Source of the DNA: Bacteroides sp.
GTDB taxonomy: Bacteria > Bacteroidota > Bacteroidia > Bacteroidales > Muribaculaceae
Reading direction: 5' to 3'
Assembly: GCA_014801985.1 (NCBI GenBank)
Contig: JAAVDD010000013.1
Coordinates: forward strand, 68,702-132,701
DNA: 64,000 nucleotides
Both the position numbers and the translations under genes were made by a program. A model generated the notes under the pieces. It was not told the origin of the DNA, made no database searches, and was given only the letters and a program-made list of their open reading frames with translations. This document shows, in pieces, positions 28,354 through 39,695 of the stretch (the first letter of the stretch is position 1; each line of letters starts with the position of its first letter).

Positions 28354-28434
28354 GGCATAATAATTGTATTTGATTTAACAACGCCTTCCATCATTATATT
28401 CAAACTTCATTCTTTCGAAGGTGTTTAACATTAT

Positions 28435-31233
28435 ATGGAAAATAAATATATCAGCATAAAAGGGGCAAGAGTCAATAATCTGAAAAATATTGATCTTAAT
28501 ATCCCATTGAATAAATTCATTGTTGTCACAGGTGTGAGTGGATCTGGTAAATCCTCTCTTGCCTTTGACACTCTTTATGCTGAAGGGCAACGGCGTTATG
28601 TCGAATCCCTTTCGGCTTACGCTCGCCAGTTTTTAGGCAGAATGTCAAAACCTGAATGCGATTATATCAAAGGATTGCCCCCTGCAATTGCAATCGAACA
28701 AAAAGTCAACACTCGTAATCCACGAAGCACCGTGGGAACAGCCACAGAGATTTATGATTATTTGCGTATGCTTTTTGCTCGCGCCGGTCATACATTTTCA
28801 CCTATTTCCGGGGAAGAAGTGAAGAAGCACGGAATAGAAGATATAGTGCAGACAGTGTTATCATATCCACATGGAACACGTATGGCAGTTCTTATAGAGA
28901 TCACTCTTCCTATGGGACGCACATTTTCAGAGCAATTGTCTATATATCTGAAAGAGGGGTATACTCGTTTGGAAAAAGATGGCCAATTTATTGACATTAA
29001 AGAAGTAATAAAAGCAAATCCTGAAACTAACGGTGAAGGTTATCGTCTTATGATTGATCGTCTGTCGGTTTCAGAAGAAAAGGATGAAATATCTCGACTC
29101 ACAGACTCCGTTGAGACTGCATATTTTGAAGGACATGAAGAATGCATTATAAAACTCTGGATTGATGGCGAAACTAAAGAGTATCTTTTTTCAAAAAGAT
29201 TCATGGCCGACGGAATGGAATTTCGAGAACCCAGTGATTTGATGTTCAATTTCAATAATCCTTATGGCGCTTGTCCTGTATGCGAAGGTTTTGGAAAGAC
29301 ATTAGGTGTCAGCGAAGAGCTTGTCGTACCCAATAAAACACTTTCCGTATATCAAGATGCAATAAAATGCTGGAATGGGGAGAAAATGAGTGAATGGAAG
29401 AAAGCTTTTATTAAAGTCGCCAATAAAAAGGAATTCCCCATTCATGAACCTTATATGAATCTCACTCAAGAGCAGAAGGATTATCTATGGCATGGGGATG
29501 AAGATTGGGAAGGTATAGATGGATTCTTTGAATGGCTTGATAAAAGACAGGATAAGATGCAGTTTAGAGTACTTAAAGCTCGTTATCGAGGAAAAACAAC
29601 CTGTCCCGAATGTCATGGTTCACGATTACGTCCGGATGTAGAGTATGTGAAAATTGGGGGGAAAAGTATAACACAACTCGTGAGAATGTCCGTTTCTGAT
29701 TTAATCAAATTCTTTGATGATCTAATCCTGAATGAAACAGATTCCAAAATTTCGGAAAGACTTCTTACGGAAATTCGCCAAAGGCTCAGCTTTCTTCAAG
29801 AGGTTGGATTAGGGTATCTTACTCTTGATCGACTCTCTTCAACTCTGTCGGGAGGTGAAAGCCAAAGAATTAATCTTGCAACATCTTTGGGAAGTTCTCT
29901 TGTTGGGTCGTTATATATTTTGGATGAACCAAGCATAGGTCTGCATTCAAGAGATACCGACCGACTCGTAAAGGTTCTACGGAATCTTCAGAAAATAGGT
30001 AATACGGTAGTGGTTGTCGAACATGATGAGGATATCATGCTCGCCGCCGACGAAATAATAGATATAGGTCCTGATGCCGGGCGTCTTGGTGGAAAGATTG
30101 TCTTTGAAGGAAATGTGCAAAAAATGTTAAAGGGTGGTGATTCAAAGGGATCTTACACTGTGGATTATCTTCGAGGAACCCGTAAGATAGAATACTCCCC
30201 TATCAGACGTCCCTGGAAACAGGCAATCGAAATTGTCGGAGCAGCTGAGAATAATTTAAAAAATATTGACGTTAAATTCCCATTGGGTGTCATGACTGTT
30301 GTGACAGGAGTCAGCGGATCAGGAAAATCCACTCTTGTAAGAGAAATCCTATATAAGTCACTTTTACGAGCACTGGGCGAAGCAAGTGACATTCCGGGAT
30401 CTCATAAGAAGATTCAGGGAGATATTAGAACTGTGAAAGCAGTTGAGTTTGTCGATCAGAATCCAATTGGAACATCCTCCCGATCAAATCCTGCGACATA
30501 TCTTAAAGCATACGATGAAATTCGTAAGCTATTTTCAGAACAGCAGCTTTCAAAACAGATGGGCTTTACTCCAGCTTTCTTTTCATTCAACACCGATGGA
30601 GGCCGATGTGAAGAATGCAAAGGAGAAGGCACCATTACAATACCCATGCAGTTTATGGCCGATATTGAGATTGAATGCGAGGCGTGTCATGGAAAAAGAT
30701 TTAAGCGAGAGGTGCTGGATGTAGAATACAAAGGGAAAAATATTTATGATTTTCTTGAGATGACTGTTAATCAAGCCATTGAATTTCTTTCAGAAAGTAA
30801 TGGTTCCATTGAGAAGAAAATTGTGAAAAGACTTAAACCCCTTCAGGATGTCGGATTAGGCTATATCAAATTGGGACAATCTTCCTCAACACTATCCGGA
30901 GGTGAAAATCAACGAGTGAAACTGGCTTATTACCTGTCACAGGACAAGACAGATCATACACTTTTCATCTTCGATGAGCCTACAACCGGGTTACACTTCC
31001 ATGATATCTCTACCCTACTGAAATCACTTAATCGTCTGATTGAGAAAGGACATTCGGTGATTATCATCGAACATAATATGGATGTAATAAAATCTGCCGA
31101 TTGGGTCATTGACATTGGTCCGGAAGGAGGAGAAAAGGGAGGATATATCGTGGCCGAAGGCACTCCTGAAAAAATTGCCGCCTGCGAAAATTCATTCACT
31201 GGTAAATATTTAAAGAATAAACTGATTCAATGA
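28435..31233 (+). CDS. uvrA: Excinuclease ABC subunit A
   Basis: This is the 932-residue damage-recognition ATPase of nucleotide excision repair. Two ABC modules are visible. Walker A motifs lie in GVSGSGKSSLAFDTL near residue 33 and GVSGSGKSTLVREIL near residue 623. Signature motifs are LSGGESQR and LSGGENQR. Zinc-binding CxxC pairs occur in CPVCEGFG, CPECHGSR, CEECKGEG and CEACHGKR. Its stop overlaps the start of a small lipoprotein gene by 4 bases. uvrB is encoded about 15 kb away in its own unit. Confidence 0.98.
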   Translation: MENKYISIKGARVNNLKNIDLNIPLNKFIVVTGVSGSGKSSLAFDTLYAEGQRRYVESLSAYARQFLGRMSKPECDYIKGLPPAIAIEQKVNTRNPRSTVGTATEIYDYLRMLFARAGHTFSPISGEEVKKHGIEDIVQTVLSYPHGTRMAVLIEITLPMGRTFSEQLSIYLKEGYTRLEKDGQFIDIKEVIKANPETNGEGYRLMIDRLSVSEEKDEISRLTDSVETAYFEGHEECIIKLWIDGETKEYLFSKRFMADGMEFREPSDLMFNFNNPYGACPVCEGFGKTLGVSEELVVPNKTLSVYQDAIKCWNGEKMSEWKKAFIKVANKKEFPIHEPYMNLTQEQKDYLWHGDEDWEGIDGFFEWLDKRQDKMQFRVLKARYRGKTTCPECHGSRLRPDVEYVKIGGKSITQLVRMSVSDLIKFFDDLILNETDSKISERLLTEIRQRLSFLQEVGLGYLTLDRLSSTLSGGESQRINLATSLGSSLVGSLYILDEPSIGLHSRDTDRLVKVLRNLQKIGNTVVVVEHDEDIMLAADEIIDIGPDAGRLGGKIVFEGNVQKMLKGGDSKGSYTVDYLRGTRKIEYSPIRRPWKQAIEIVGAAENNLKNIDVKFPLGVMTVVTGVSGSGKSTLVREILYKSLLRALGEASDIPGSHKKIQGDIRTVKAVEFVDQNPIGTSSRSNPATYLKAYDEIRKLFSEQQLSKQMGFTPAFFSFNTDGGRCEECKGEGTITIPMQFMADIEIECEACHGKRFKREVLDVEYKGKNIYDFLEMTVNQAIEFLSESNGSIEKKIVKRLKPLQDVGLGYIKLGQSSSTLSGGENQRVKLAYYLSQDKTDHTLFIFDEPTTGLHFHDISTLLKSLNRLIEKGHSVIIIEHNMDVIKSADWVIDIGPEGGEKGGYIVAEGTPEKIAACENSFTGKYLKNKLIQ

Positions 31234-31664
31234 AAGCTAAGAAAACAATAATGCTAAACTCATGCAGGTTGACGATATGCTTTTTTATGGGTCTGTTCCT
31301 ATTTATCTCCTGTCATAAACCTCAAGGTAATCCACTACGCCCTGAGGCAATGGAGTTATATAGCAAAAGTGTAAGATTGATGAATTTGTATTCAGACAGC
31401 ATAGCTAATGCCACCGATTCCGCTTCACTTTTTGAGCTTCAAGAAAGATTCACTTCCGCACTGACAGCATTGAATTTCAAGTATCCCTCAGAAACCTGCC
31501 TTGAAATTTCTGAGGGAGAGAACGATACGCTCACTAATCTTACTGAGAGGATTATCTTTTTGAAGGATTCGCTCTTATTCAGATACGCTCATCCAATAGA
31601 AGAGTTAGATTCATTAGCAAATGATTCTATTCAAAATAATTCACAAGATCCTTCTTCAAATTAA
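31230..31664 (+). CDS. Small lipoprotein, unknown function
   Basis: The 144-residue protein has a basic N-terminus, a hydrophobic stretch (FFMGLFLFISC) and a lipobox-type Cys near residue 28. The mature part is helical and acidic, with Asp/Ser-rich ends (NDSIQNNSQDPSSN), and begins HKPQGNPLRPEAMELY. I do not recognise a family. It overlaps uvrA by 4 bases and is followed after 11 bases by a membrane protein gene, so the three are probably one transcript. Confidence 0.75.
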   Translation: MKAKKTIMLNSCRLTICFFMGLFLFISCHKPQGNPLRPEAMELYSKSVRLMNLYSDSIANATDSASLFELQERFTSALTALNFKYPSETCLEISEGENDTLTNLTERIIFLKDSLLFRYAHPIEELDSLANDSIQNNSQDPSSN

Positions 31665-31675
31665 AATAGATAGCA

Positions 31676-32461
31676 ATGGTTGATTATATTTATGATATTG
31701 ATGTTCATATTGCACTGGTGGTTATAATCCTCCTTTCCTTATTTATTACAATCCTTTTCTTTGTACAGTTCTTAATGAATCGACACACTGAGATGCTAAT
31801 CAGTAAATTAGAGCTGGAGAAATTAAGAGAGATAAATGGACTCACGCGAGAGAATACTGACGCATCTCCAAGTAAGCAGGCGAGTGAACCGGATAATTCT
31901 GAAGAATCAAAAAATGACGAATGTTCTGATTCTAAAAAGGAAAGTAAGAATGGAGAATTTAAAAAAATAGAAGACATCAACCGTAAAAAACTTTTGAAAC
32001 TTTTCACGGAGATGTCATGCAATCCTCGGATGGATGAACAAGAAAATCTTGCCTTATCCTATCAGGGAGAAAATTTCCTACTTATGTTTAATGGTCCATT
32101 TATAAGGATATGGGATTTTTCATGGTATTCTGTTAAGCCAACCGATGATAACTTCACCCTTATTAAAGACGCTGTCAATTACGCCAATTTTTCCTTTGGG
32201 CCCTCAATCGTGATGCACTCCCCGGATGAAGATGGTAATGTTGTGTTCAGCAGTCGAGTAGATGTTCCTCTAATAAACATTGTTGACGATATACAAGGGT
32301 ATATGGAAGTTGTATTGGATTCCTTCTTCTCCCTTAAACAAAGTCTGTCACGAGAAATTAACCGTCTGAAAACAAATCCACAAGACCGGACATTGCACGA
32401 TAACCCTATAGGTTTCGATACTGCCTCTCTTTCAGATCCCTCCTCACCTCAGGCAAATTAA
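31676..32461 (+). CDS. Membrane-anchored protein with YbjN-like C-terminal domain
   Basis: The 261-residue protein has one N-terminal membrane helix (ALVVIILLSLFITILFFVQF near residues 13-32). A charged Ser/Glu/Lys linker follows (about 60-98). The C-terminal region of about residues 105-230 has strands and a helix resembling the YbjN or secretion-chaperone-like fold (LSYQGENFLLMFNGPFIRIW). The fold call is by eye. Its role is unknown. It follows the uvrA-linked lipoprotein gene on the same strand. Confidence 0.7.
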   Translation: MVDYIYDIDVHIALVVIILLSLFITILFFVQFLMNRHTEMLISKLELEKLREINGLTRENTDASPSKQASEPDNSEESKNDECSDSKKESKNGEFKKIEDINRKKLLKLFTEMSCNPRMDEQENLALSYQGENFLLMFNGPFIRIWDFSWYSVKPTDDNFTLIKDAVNYANFSFGPSIVMHSPDEDGNVVFSSRVDVPLINIVDDIQGYMEVVLDSFFSLKQSLSREINRLKTNPQDRTLHDNPIGFDTASLSDPSSPQAN

Positions 32462-32466
32462 CCAAG

Positions 32467-34251
32467 TCAGCCTATCACATTCATTTCACAATTTTTACAA
32501 TCAAATTCCAAACGGAATGTGGTAGGACCGGAAGTAATAGTCAATGGCTCGATCAGACGAGAATAAAGTTTTCGATCCTGAGGATTTTTCTTACAGCATC
32601 CAAGCTCTCTTCTAAGACAATAGCGTGTGGTCATCACCACGCGCTCTTTTTCTTTAACTTCTCTACGAGGTAAAACTTCAAGAGCCAATTCTATATTCTT
32701 CACACCATGAGACTTATAAAAATCCATAGCCAAACGATTCGCAACATTATCACGCGATTCAAGGTTGTTATCCAGATATTCAATTCCCTTATCCTCTTTC
32801 CTGCGATAGCCGAATCTATATGTTGATAGATTCTCCTTATCAAGCAATTCCAGAACATCTCTTCTTAATGAAGTTAGAACCGATGCTGGAATAAATGTAA
32901 ATGAATTAAGTTTATTTTTAAACTCTCCAAGATAATAAATGGTATTACCTAATTTTTCGAAAATGTGGCGAATCTCCATTGGCTTCTTCGCCACCTGCTT
33001 TTCACAAGTAAGGGGAATCCTAACTTGAAGACCTCTTTCATCACATGCAGTAATTCCCGATTCATCAAGAACGAAATCAACCTTTATTCTGCGTTCAGCC
33101 GTCTTCCTCTCCATGCACTTTTGCCATTCATGATCGAAAGTACGTCTTAGTTCCACATTCTTAGGAAAAGTGATTTTTCTTGCAGTAACAATACGGCCAT
33201 TCTCAACTTTATTGATTCTAACTCCTTCATATTCTTCGGTAGAGGGATTATAATAGCTAATACCATCACCATTGTGGAGTTCAGTGATCGAATCAATCTT
33301 TTCACCTAATGACTTAGGTGTAAAAATTGAAGCCATTTTCCTATCTCCCTTTCCATTAAGAAAATAATCTGTGAAACCACGATTAAAACTCTTCTCAAGA
33401 ACAGGAGTAAAGAAATGATTAACCTTCCCAAAGGAGGAGCGACAATATTTTTCAGGGAATCGATTGATGATATCATCAATCTTCTTTCTATATGCAGCCG
33501 TTACATTTTTCACATAATCCACATCCTTCATTCTCCCTTCAATCTTAAAAGAGGAAACACCAGCTTCAATCAATTCACCTATATGAGAAGATGCGTTGAA
33601 ATCTGAAAGGGAGAGTAAGTACCTATCTTTAAGAATAACTTCATCTTTCCCATTACGAAGAATATAAGGAAGACGACACATCTGACTGCATTCTCCACGG
33701 TTAGCACTTCTGCCTGAACATTTTTCACTTGCCTGACATCTTCCGGAGTAAGATACACACAACGCTCCGTGAATAAAACATTCTATGGGAACGTGCACTC
33801 CTTCGCAAATTGTTCGAATCTCTTCAAGACTTAATTCACGGGCAAGAACAATTTGGGAAAACCCCGATTTTTCTAAAAATATAGCTTTCTCAAGAGTTCG
33901 TGTATCACATTGAGTACTTGCATGAAGTTCAATAGGTGGAAGATTCATGCGAAGGATACCCATATCTTGCACAATAATTGCATCAACACCAACTCGATAA
34001 AGTTGACCTATCAGCTTTTCAACCTTAACAATCTCATCATCATATACAAGGGTATTAACAGTTACATATACTCTTGCTCGATATTGATGTGCAAAAAGGA
34101 CAATCTCAGCAATATCTTCAATAGAATTGCATGCTTTCGATCGAGCACCATGGCTTGTCGCACCTATATAAACAGCATCCGCACCATGTAATATTGCCTC
34201 TTTTGCAATTTCTTTATTAGAGGCCGGAGCCAATAACTCAAGTTCTCGCAT
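32467..34251 (-). CDS. U32 family protein, probable RNA hydroxylation factor
   Basis: The 594-residue protein matches the U32 family: LELLAPASNKEIAKEAILHG and GADAVYIGA at the N-terminus, and the Cys-rich segment FIHGALCVSYSGRC...GRSANRGECSQMCR near residues 160-195. Four Cys for an Fe-S cluster are expected there. The family name says peptidase. However, characterised members such as E. coli RlhA and TrhP act in hydroxylation of 23S rRNA or tRNA, and the length and long C-terminal part fit the RlhA-like group better. Its ATG overlaps the smpB stop by one base (TAATG), so the two are translationally coupled. Confidence 0.85.
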   Translation of the reverse strand: MRELELLAPASNKEIAKEAILHGADAVYIGATSHGARSKACNSIEDIAEIVLFAHQYRARVYVTVNTLVYDDEIVKVEKLIGQLYRVGVDAIIVQDMGILRMNLPPIELHASTQCDTRTLEKAIFLEKSGFSQIVLARELSLEEIRTICEGVHVPIECFIHGALCVSYSGRCQASEKCSGRSANRGECSQMCRLPYILRNGKDEVILKDRYLLSLSDFNASSHIGELIEAGVSSFKIEGRMKDVDYVKNVTAAYRKKIDDIINRFPEKYCRSSFGKVNHFFTPVLEKSFNRGFTDYFLNGKGDRKMASIFTPKSLGEKIDSITELHNGDGISYYNPSTEEYEGVRINKVENGRIVTARKITFPKNVELRRTFDHEWQKCMERKTAERRIKVDFVLDESGITACDERGLQVRIPLTCEKQVAKKPMEIRHIFEKLGNTIYYLGEFKNKLNSFTFIPASVLTSLRRDVLELLDKENLSTYRFGYRRKEDKGIEYLDNNLESRDNVANRLAMDFYKSHGVKNIELALEVLPRREVKEKERVVMTTRYCLRRELGCCKKNPQDRKLYSRLIEPLTITSGPTTFRLEFDCKNCEMNVIG

Positions 34252-34703
34252 TATTTCTTGAACATTCTATCGATATTTCTCTTATCTTCTCGCTCCCTAA
34301 TGGATTGGCGTTTATCATATTGCTTTTTTCCTCGTCCGACACCTATCTGCATCTTAGCCAATCCTCGTTCATTAATAAACACCCTAAGGGGTACTATTGT
34401 AAACCCTGTGTCGTCGGATGCCTTTTGAAGTTTTGCTATCTCTTTTTTATTTAGAAGAAGTTTACGATCACGACGTGCAACATGATTATTATATGAACCA
34501 TAGAAATATTCGGAAATATTCATCCCCTTAACCCAAACCTCGCCATTCTCAACCATGCAGTAAGTATCTGTCAAGGATGCCTTTCCATCACGGATCGACT
34601 TAATTTCCGTTCCAGTTAATACGATTCCGGCAATATAGGTATCACTTATCTCATAATCAAACCGGGCACGTTTATTCTTAATATTTACTTGTTCTGCTTT
34701 CAT
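34251..34703 (-). CDS. smpB: SsrA-binding protein
   Basis: SmpB brings tmRNA to stalled ribosomes for trans-translation. I start it at [19 protein letters not shown] (ATG ending at 34703), giving 150 residues, because the family starts this way. The ATG further upstream adds 12 residues that overlap the preceding gene's coding end. Family motifs are visible: [19 protein letters not shown], and the basic C-terminal tail [17 protein letters not shown] that inserts into the ribosome. It is co-oriented with the U32 gene. Confidence 0.95.
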   Translation of the reverse strand: MKAEQVNIKNKRARFDYEISDTYIAGIVLTGTEIKSIRDGKASLTDTYCMVENGEVWVKGMNISEYFYGSYNNHVARRDRKLLLNKKEIAKLQKASDDTGFTIVPLRVFINERGLAKMQIGVGRGKKQYDKRQSIREREDKRNIDRMFKK

Positions 34704-34708
34704 TACAT

Positions 34709-35488
34709 CTAAAAAATTAAATCCAACAACCATTGCCACATTATTGGCATTCCAATAATAAGGAATACCAAAATGACTTTTGTTCTTGATTCCACAACTA
34801 CCGGAATTCTTAAAATCCTGACTCCCTTGTATATAAGATACACTGTCCAGATAGGTAAAAAGAACAAAGCCGCATCAATCATCGGGAGAAGTTTATTAGC
34901 AATATAGAAGAGTGCCAACGTGGAGAGATTCATCATGACAAATTCCTTTCCTATATTTTTTTGTAGACATTCTTTCGATAGAGAAGGTAAAGCCAACCCT
35001 CCAACCAGCATGATTGTAAAATATCCAAAGAAAAAGGAAATAAAAGTATATAAAGCTTGCATAAGACAATCACCCATACTTATTGTAGTATAGATTTTAT
35101 CAGCAAATTCAGATAGCGAAGCAAGTGCCGTCAAAGGATAAAAACAACCGGAGGCTACCTCTTCAGGAGTATATCTACGACGTTTAAGTTCCTTCCATCC
35201 CTCTACTGGTGTGGAAAGAATTTTAAACATCAAACTAATCACATTCCCTTTGGTGTCCTTTACTTCATCCTCCTCTTCGTCATTCTCATCATCCTCTTCA
35301 TACTCATTATCTTCATCTTCCTCAAGAGAGTATTCCATGTTAAGAGAATCCTCCTCTTCCGAATGATCTTCTCCAACAATATTGAAATCCTCGCTGTCTT
35401 CAGGCAAGGTATAGAGATTGTCGTCTCCTCCAGATTCAACATCATATAGAGGTTCCAGCTCTCTCTCTCCATTCTCTCTCATCTTCAT
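34709..35488 (-). CDS. Yip1-like integral membrane protein with acidic N-terminus
   Basis: The 259-residue protein has an extremely acidic N-terminal tail of about 80 residues (runs of E and D such as [19 protein letters not shown]). Four or five membrane segments follow from about residue 110. The start of the membrane part ([17 protein letters not shown]) is typical of Yip1/DUF1282-type proteins. Function is unknown. It precedes smpB with a 5-base gap, and no promoter could be assigned upstream. Confidence 0.75.
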   Translation of the reverse strand: MKMRENGERELEPLYDVESGGDDNLYTLPEDSEDFNIVGEDHSEEEDSLNMEYSLEEDEDNEYEEDDENDEEEDEVKDTKGNVISLMFKILSTPVEGWKELKRRRYTPEEVASGCFYPLTALASLSEFADKIYTTISMGDCLMQALYTFISFFFGYFTIMLVGGLALPSLSKECLQKNIGKEFVMMNLSTLALFYIANKLLPMIDAALFFLPIWTVYLIYKGVRILRIPVVVESRTKVILVFLIIGMPIMWQWLLDLIF

Positions 35489-35540
35489 ATCAGGTATCCA
35501 TCCGTTAACATAATACTCTTCCCCACTCCTTCTATCGTGG

Positions 35541-35575
35541 AAAGGGGAGCGAAAACAAAAGTCTCCGCTCCCTTT
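35541..35575 (-). terminator. Terminator-like hairpin downstream of the mutase genes
   Basis: Read on the minus strand, AAAGGGAGCG (35575-35566) pairs with CGCTCCCCTTT (35551-35541). The tract after it is only weakly T-rich, so termination may be incomplete. Confidence 0.6.
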
Positions 35576-35598
35576 ATCAAAATCTCTAAACCATGAAT

Positions 35599-37746
35599 TT
35601 ACTCTGCACGATCCTCATTAAGAATGCGTATCATTTCAATTGCACTTTTCGGAATACGTGTACCAGGACCGAAGATTGCGGCCACACCTGCCTTATAAAG
35701 GAAATCATAATCCTGAGCCGGAATCACACCACCTGCTGTAACAATAATATCCTCTCTACCCAATTTCTTGAGCTCCTCAATCACCTGAGGAACAAGTGTC
35801 TTGTGTCCTGCAGCAAGAGAAGATACACCAAGAATGTGCACATCATTTTCAACAGCCTGACGGGCAGCCTCAGCAGGAGTCTGGAACAAGGGACCCATAT
35901 CCACATCGAATCCACAGTCGGCATAACCGGTTGCAACAACTTTCGCACCACGGTCGTGACCATCCTGACCCATCTTTGCTATCATGATACGGGGCTGACG
36001 ACCTTCGCGCTTAGCAAAGTCGGCCACCATCTTACGAGCTTCCTCAAATTCGGGATCGCCCTTCTCTTCGCTTGAATACACTCCTGAAATAGTTTTGATT
36101 ACAGCCTTATAGCGACCAACTACAGCCTCACAGGCATCTGATATTTCACCCAAAGAAGCACGCACTCCGGCTGCCTTTACAGCCAAATCAAGAAGGTTGC
36201 CCTTTGAAGGATCCTTCACACACTCAGTGATTGCCTCAAGAGCTTTCTTAACAGCCTCCTCATCGCGATCTTTGCGAAGATCCTCAAGTCTTGCTATCTG
36301 CTCTTTACGAACTTCTGTGTTATCCACTTCAAGAATATCGATAGGATCCTCATGGTCAAGACGATACTTGTTGATACCGACAATTGTCTGTTTGCCTGAA
36401 TCAATTCGAGCTTGAGTGCGGGCAGCAGCTTCTTCAATTCTCAATTTCGGAAGGCCGGTTTCAATAGCCTTGGCCATACCGCCGAGCTTCTCAATCTCCT
36501 GAATGTGTTCCCATGCACGATGAGCTATTTCATTAGTGAGAGCCTCAACGTAATAGCTACCACCCCAGGGGTCAACCTGCTTTGTCACGTATGTCTCCTC
36601 CTGAATGTAAATCTGAGTGTTACGAGCAATACGAGCGGAGAAATCTGTTGGAAGTGCAATCGCCTCATCAAGAGCATTTGTGTGCAATGATTGAGTGTGA
36701 CCGAGTACGGCACCCATAGCCTCAACACAAGTACGACCCACATTGTTGAAAGGATCCTGCTCTGTAAGAGACCACCCCGATGTCTGCGAATGGGTACGAA
36801 GTGCAAGAGACTTCGGATTCTTAGGATTGAACTGCTTCACAATCTTTGCCCAGAGCATACGTGCAGCACGCATCTTGGCGATTTCCATGAAATAGTTCAT
36901 TGAAATACCCCAGAAGAATGACAAACGCGGTGCAAAGGAATCGATATCCATACCTGCATTCACTCCGGCACGAAGATACTCAAGACCATCGGCAAGAGTA
37001 TAAGCAAGCTCGATATCCGCTGTTGCACCAGCCTCTTGCATGTGATAACCGGAGATAGAGATGGAGTTGAACTTAGGCATATTCTTCGAAGTATATTCGA
37101 AGATATCGGCGATAATCTTCATTGAGAATGCCGGCGGATAGATATAGGTGTTACGCACCATGAACTCCTTAAGGATGTCATTCTGGATAGTACCGGCCAT
37201 TTCATCGAGCTTTGCACCCTGTTCAAGACCTGCATTTATATAGAAAGCCAAAACAGGAAGCACAGCACCATTCATAGTCATTGAGACCGACATCTTATTC
37301 AAAGGTATTCCGTCGAAGAGCACCTTCATATCCTCAAGGGAGCAGATGGATACACCGGCCTTACCAACATCACCTACCACGCGCTCATGGTCTGCATCAT
37401 AACCGCGATGAGTGGGAAGGTCGAATGCTACTGAAAGACCTTTCTGCCCGGAAGCAAGGTTACGACGATAGAATGCGTTTGACTCAGCTGCAGTGGAGAA
37501 ACCCGCATACTGCCGGATTGTCCAAGGACGCAGAGGATACATAGCACTGTAAGGACCGCGAAGGAACGGAGGAATACCAGATACGAAATCAAGGTGTTCC
37601 ATACCCTCAAGATCTTCCTTAGTATATACCGGCTTCACCGGTATGAGTTCTGCCGTGAGCCACTCCTCGCCTACGGCCGGTTTGTGAACCTCGGGGGTCA
37701 CTATTTTGGTGATATCTATTTCTTTAAAATTCGGTCTCATGGTCAT
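35599..37746 (-). CDS. scpA: Methylmalonyl-CoA mutase large (catalytic) subunit
   Basis: The 715-residue protein interconverts succinyl-CoA and methylmalonyl-CoA using adenosylcobalamin, the step leading to propionate in Bacteroidales. The N-terminal barrel ([20 protein letters not shown] near residue 90) binds the CoA ester. The C-terminal B12 domain has the DxHxxG motif in [16 protein letters not shown] near residue 600. The first ATG overlaps the end of the small-subunit gene by 4 bases; a second in-frame ATG is two codons on. Both subunits are co-transcribed. Confidence 0.97.
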   Translation of the reverse strand: MTMRPNFKEIDITKIVTPEVHKPAVGEEWLTAELIPVKPVYTKEDLEGMEHLDFVSGIPPFLRGPYSAMYPLRPWTIRQYAGFSTAAESNAFYRRNLASGQKGLSVAFDLPTHRGYDADHERVVGDVGKAGVSICSLEDMKVLFDGIPLNKMSVSMTMNGAVLPVLAFYINAGLEQGAKLDEMAGTIQNDILKEFMVRNTYIYPPAFSMKIIADIFEYTSKNMPKFNSISISGYHMQEAGATADIELAYTLADGLEYLRAGVNAGMDIDSFAPRLSFFWGISMNYFMEIAKMRAARMLWAKIVKQFNPKNPKSLALRTHSQTSGWSLTEQDPFNNVGRTCVEAMGAVLGHTQSLHTNALDEAIALPTDFSARIARNTQIYIQEETYVTKQVDPWGGSYYVEALTNEIAHRAWEHIQEIEKLGGMAKAIETGLPKLRIEEAAARTQARIDSGKQTIVGINKYRLDHEDPIDILEVDNTEVRKEQIARLEDLRKDRDEEAVKKALEAITECVKDPSKGNLLDLAVKAAGVRASLGEISDACEAVVGRYKAVIKTISGVYSSEEKGDPEFEEARKMVADFAKREGRQPRIMIAKMGQDGHDRGAKVVATGYADCGFDVDMGPLFQTPAEAARQAVENDVHILGVSSLAAGHKTLVPQVIEELKKLGREDIIVTAGGVIPAQDYDFLYKAGVAAIFGPGTRIPKSAIEMIRILNEDRAE

Positions 37747-39602
37747 TTGAGAAGTTTGGCGTTAAAGTCTATGAGTGTGTCAAGCACATTCACTCTGACA
37801 TGTATGAAATTCTCGATTCCCTGGGTTTTAAGCTCCTCCATACAAGCGGGAGCACCGGCAACTACAAACATTGCACGTCCATCAAGTTCCTTGAAAGCCT
37901 CAGGTGCGTACTGGGCATATTCATCATCACTTGAACAGAGCACAACAACATCAGCTCCCTGCTCCATTGCAGCGTCAATACCCTCTTTGACAGTATTGAA
38001 TCCAATGTTGTCAATAATCTCGTAGCCCGCACATCCAAAGAAGTTGGCAGAGAACTGTGCTCTTGCAAGACGCATAGCCAGATTTCCTATGGTAAGCATG
38101 AATACCTTTGGACGATGAGCCGAACGTTCTGTGTCAAGACGAATCTGTTCAAACTGGCTTGCTGCTCTGTCGGTATTAAGATATTCAACTGCACCGTCTG
38201 CAACCTCTGGCGCACAGCCGCATCCACATTTCTTAGCTTCCTCTTTAGCTTTGTTAAGAGCTGTCTCGTTGAAGTTAGGATACTGGTTGGTTCCAAGAAG
38301 TATCTCCTTACGGCGTGCAACATCTACATGACGTTTAACTCCGCTTTCATTGATCTTAGCCTGAATCTCACCTTTCTTAAGCATAGACTCAAATCCGCCC
38401 TTATCCTCAATCTCATTAAACACCTTCCATGCCTGCTCAGCAATGGAAGCAGTAAGGGTCTCAATATAATATGATCCACCGGCCGGGTCAACCACCTTGT
38501 TAAGATGAGACTCCTCACGGAGAAGAACCTGCTGGTTGCGGGCTATACGCTCACTGAATTCATCAGGAGTGGTGTAACACTCATCAAATGCCAAAGTCTC
38601 GATAGAGTCTACTCCGGCAAGAGCCGCGCTCATTGTTTCCGTCATAGTGCGGAGAAGATTCACATGAGAGTCAAAAAGGGTCATATTGAACATGCTTGTC
38701 ACAGCATGAACCTTCATCTTGCAGGCATTATTGCTTTCAGGATTATATGCTTTTACAATTTCCGCCCAGAGCATACGACCGGCACGGAATTTAGCAAGCT
38801 CCATGAAATAGTTGGACGAAATGCCCATATTGAACTTTATGCGCTCGGCAACATCATCAACCTTCAGCCCTGCCTCAGTCATCAGCGTAAGCCACTCAGC
38901 ACCCCATGCAAGAGCACAACCAAGCTCCTGAGTGATGTATGCACCTGCGTTATTAAGCATATAGCTGTCCACTGCAAAGCAGCAGAGACCCTTGATATCT
39001 TTTACAGCCTCATAGAGAGCCATACCTTCCTGCACGGCATCCTTGGGGAAAGGAAGACCATGCTTAAGAAGTCGACGGAAAGGATTATAGTCAATCGCTC
39101 CACGGAACTCATTCTCTGCACCGGCTTCCTTAACCAGGCGAACAAGCTCTTCAGCCACTGCAACAGCCTTGCCAGGACAGCACTCTATGTTTACCTCTAC
39201 TTTCTTGAGGTCAATTCCATTAAGGATCACTTTCAAATCCTCAACAGAAACTTCACCTCTGAGAACAATGCCTATCGACTCTACTCCTCTATCAAGGATG
39301 TGACGGGCATGGGTGTTCATCTCTTCTGCAGTCTTGCCCTGAACACGCTGACGGATGAGCCAGTCATTGTTGTCACGGGTGCCGCGAAGATACGGGAATT
39401 CTCCCGGAAGAGTATCAATTGCAGGAAGATTTGCGATATCTTCTCTGCGGTAGAAGGGATGCACGTTGAACCCTTCGTTAGTGCGCCATACAAGCTTCTT
39501 ATCGAAATCGGCGCCCTTCAGATCGACTGTGATCTTGTCCTTCCATTCCTGTGCGGAAACGGGGGAGAACATGTCGAACAAAGTTTCTCTTTTTTCTGCC
39601 AT
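37743..39602 (-). CDS. mutA: Methylmalonyl-CoA mutase small subunit
   Basis: The 619-residue partner of the catalytic subunit has the same barrel plus B12-like domain layout. Its C-terminal domain ([20 protein letters not shown]) lacks the DxHxxG cobalamin motif, as is normal for the non-catalytic subunit. A Cys-rich linker, [11 protein letters not shown], stands near residue 460 between the two domains. The gene comes first in the operon, with about 140 noncoding bases upstream. Confidence 0.96.
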   Translation of the reverse strand: MAEKRETLFDMFSPVSAQEWKDKITVDLKGADFDKKLVWRTNEGFNVHPFYRREDIANLPAIDTLPGEFPYLRGTRDNNDWLIRQRVQGKTAEEMNTHARHILDRGVESIGIVLRGEVSVEDLKVILNGIDLKKVEVNIECCPGKAVAVAEELVRLVKEAGAENEFRGAIDYNPFRRLLKHGLPFPKDAVQEGMALYEAVKDIKGLCCFAVDSYMLNNAGAYITQELGCALAWGAEWLTLMTEAGLKVDDVAERIKFNMGISSNYFMELAKFRAGRMLWAEIVKAYNPESNNACKMKVHAVTSMFNMTLFDSHVNLLRTMTETMSAALAGVDSIETLAFDECYTTPDEFSERIARNQQVLLREESHLNKVVDPAGGSYYIETLTASIAEQAWKVFNEIEDKGGFESMLKKGEIQAKINESGVKRHVDVARRKEILLGTNQYPNFNETALNKAKEEAKKCGCGCAPEVADGAVEYLNTDRAASQFEQIRLDTERSAHRPKVFMLTIGNLAMRLARAQFSANFFGCAGYEIIDNIGFNTVKEGIDAAMEQGADVVVLCSSDDEYAQYAPEAFKELDGRAMFVVAGAPACMEELKTQGIENFIHVRVNVLDTLIDFNAKLLK

Positions 39603-39695
39603 TACAAACAGTTTTTATGATATAGATTTAATCGTTCTGAAAAAACTTTTATTATGTTGTTTCCGAAAAAATAACTCTATGATGTTAATGATACG

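Noticed and set aside
28361..28372. A uvrA promoter at TGTATTTG
   Set aside because: The -7 box has a mismatch in the conserved TA and there is no TTTG at 19-21 bases.
32467..34251. A secreted collagenase-type protease for the U32 gene
   Set aside because: There is no signal peptide, and the Cys cluster and coupling to smpB fit the RNA-modifying members of the family better.
34704..34739. An extra 12 codons at the start of smpB
   Set aside because: They overlap the end of the membrane-protein gene and are not found at the normal SmpB start, which begins [13 protein letters not shown].
38505..39620. A 371-codon open frame on the plus strand opposite mutA
   Set aside because: It lies fully within the conserved mutA gene, has no family features, and is explained by mutA codon bias leaving the opposite strand open.
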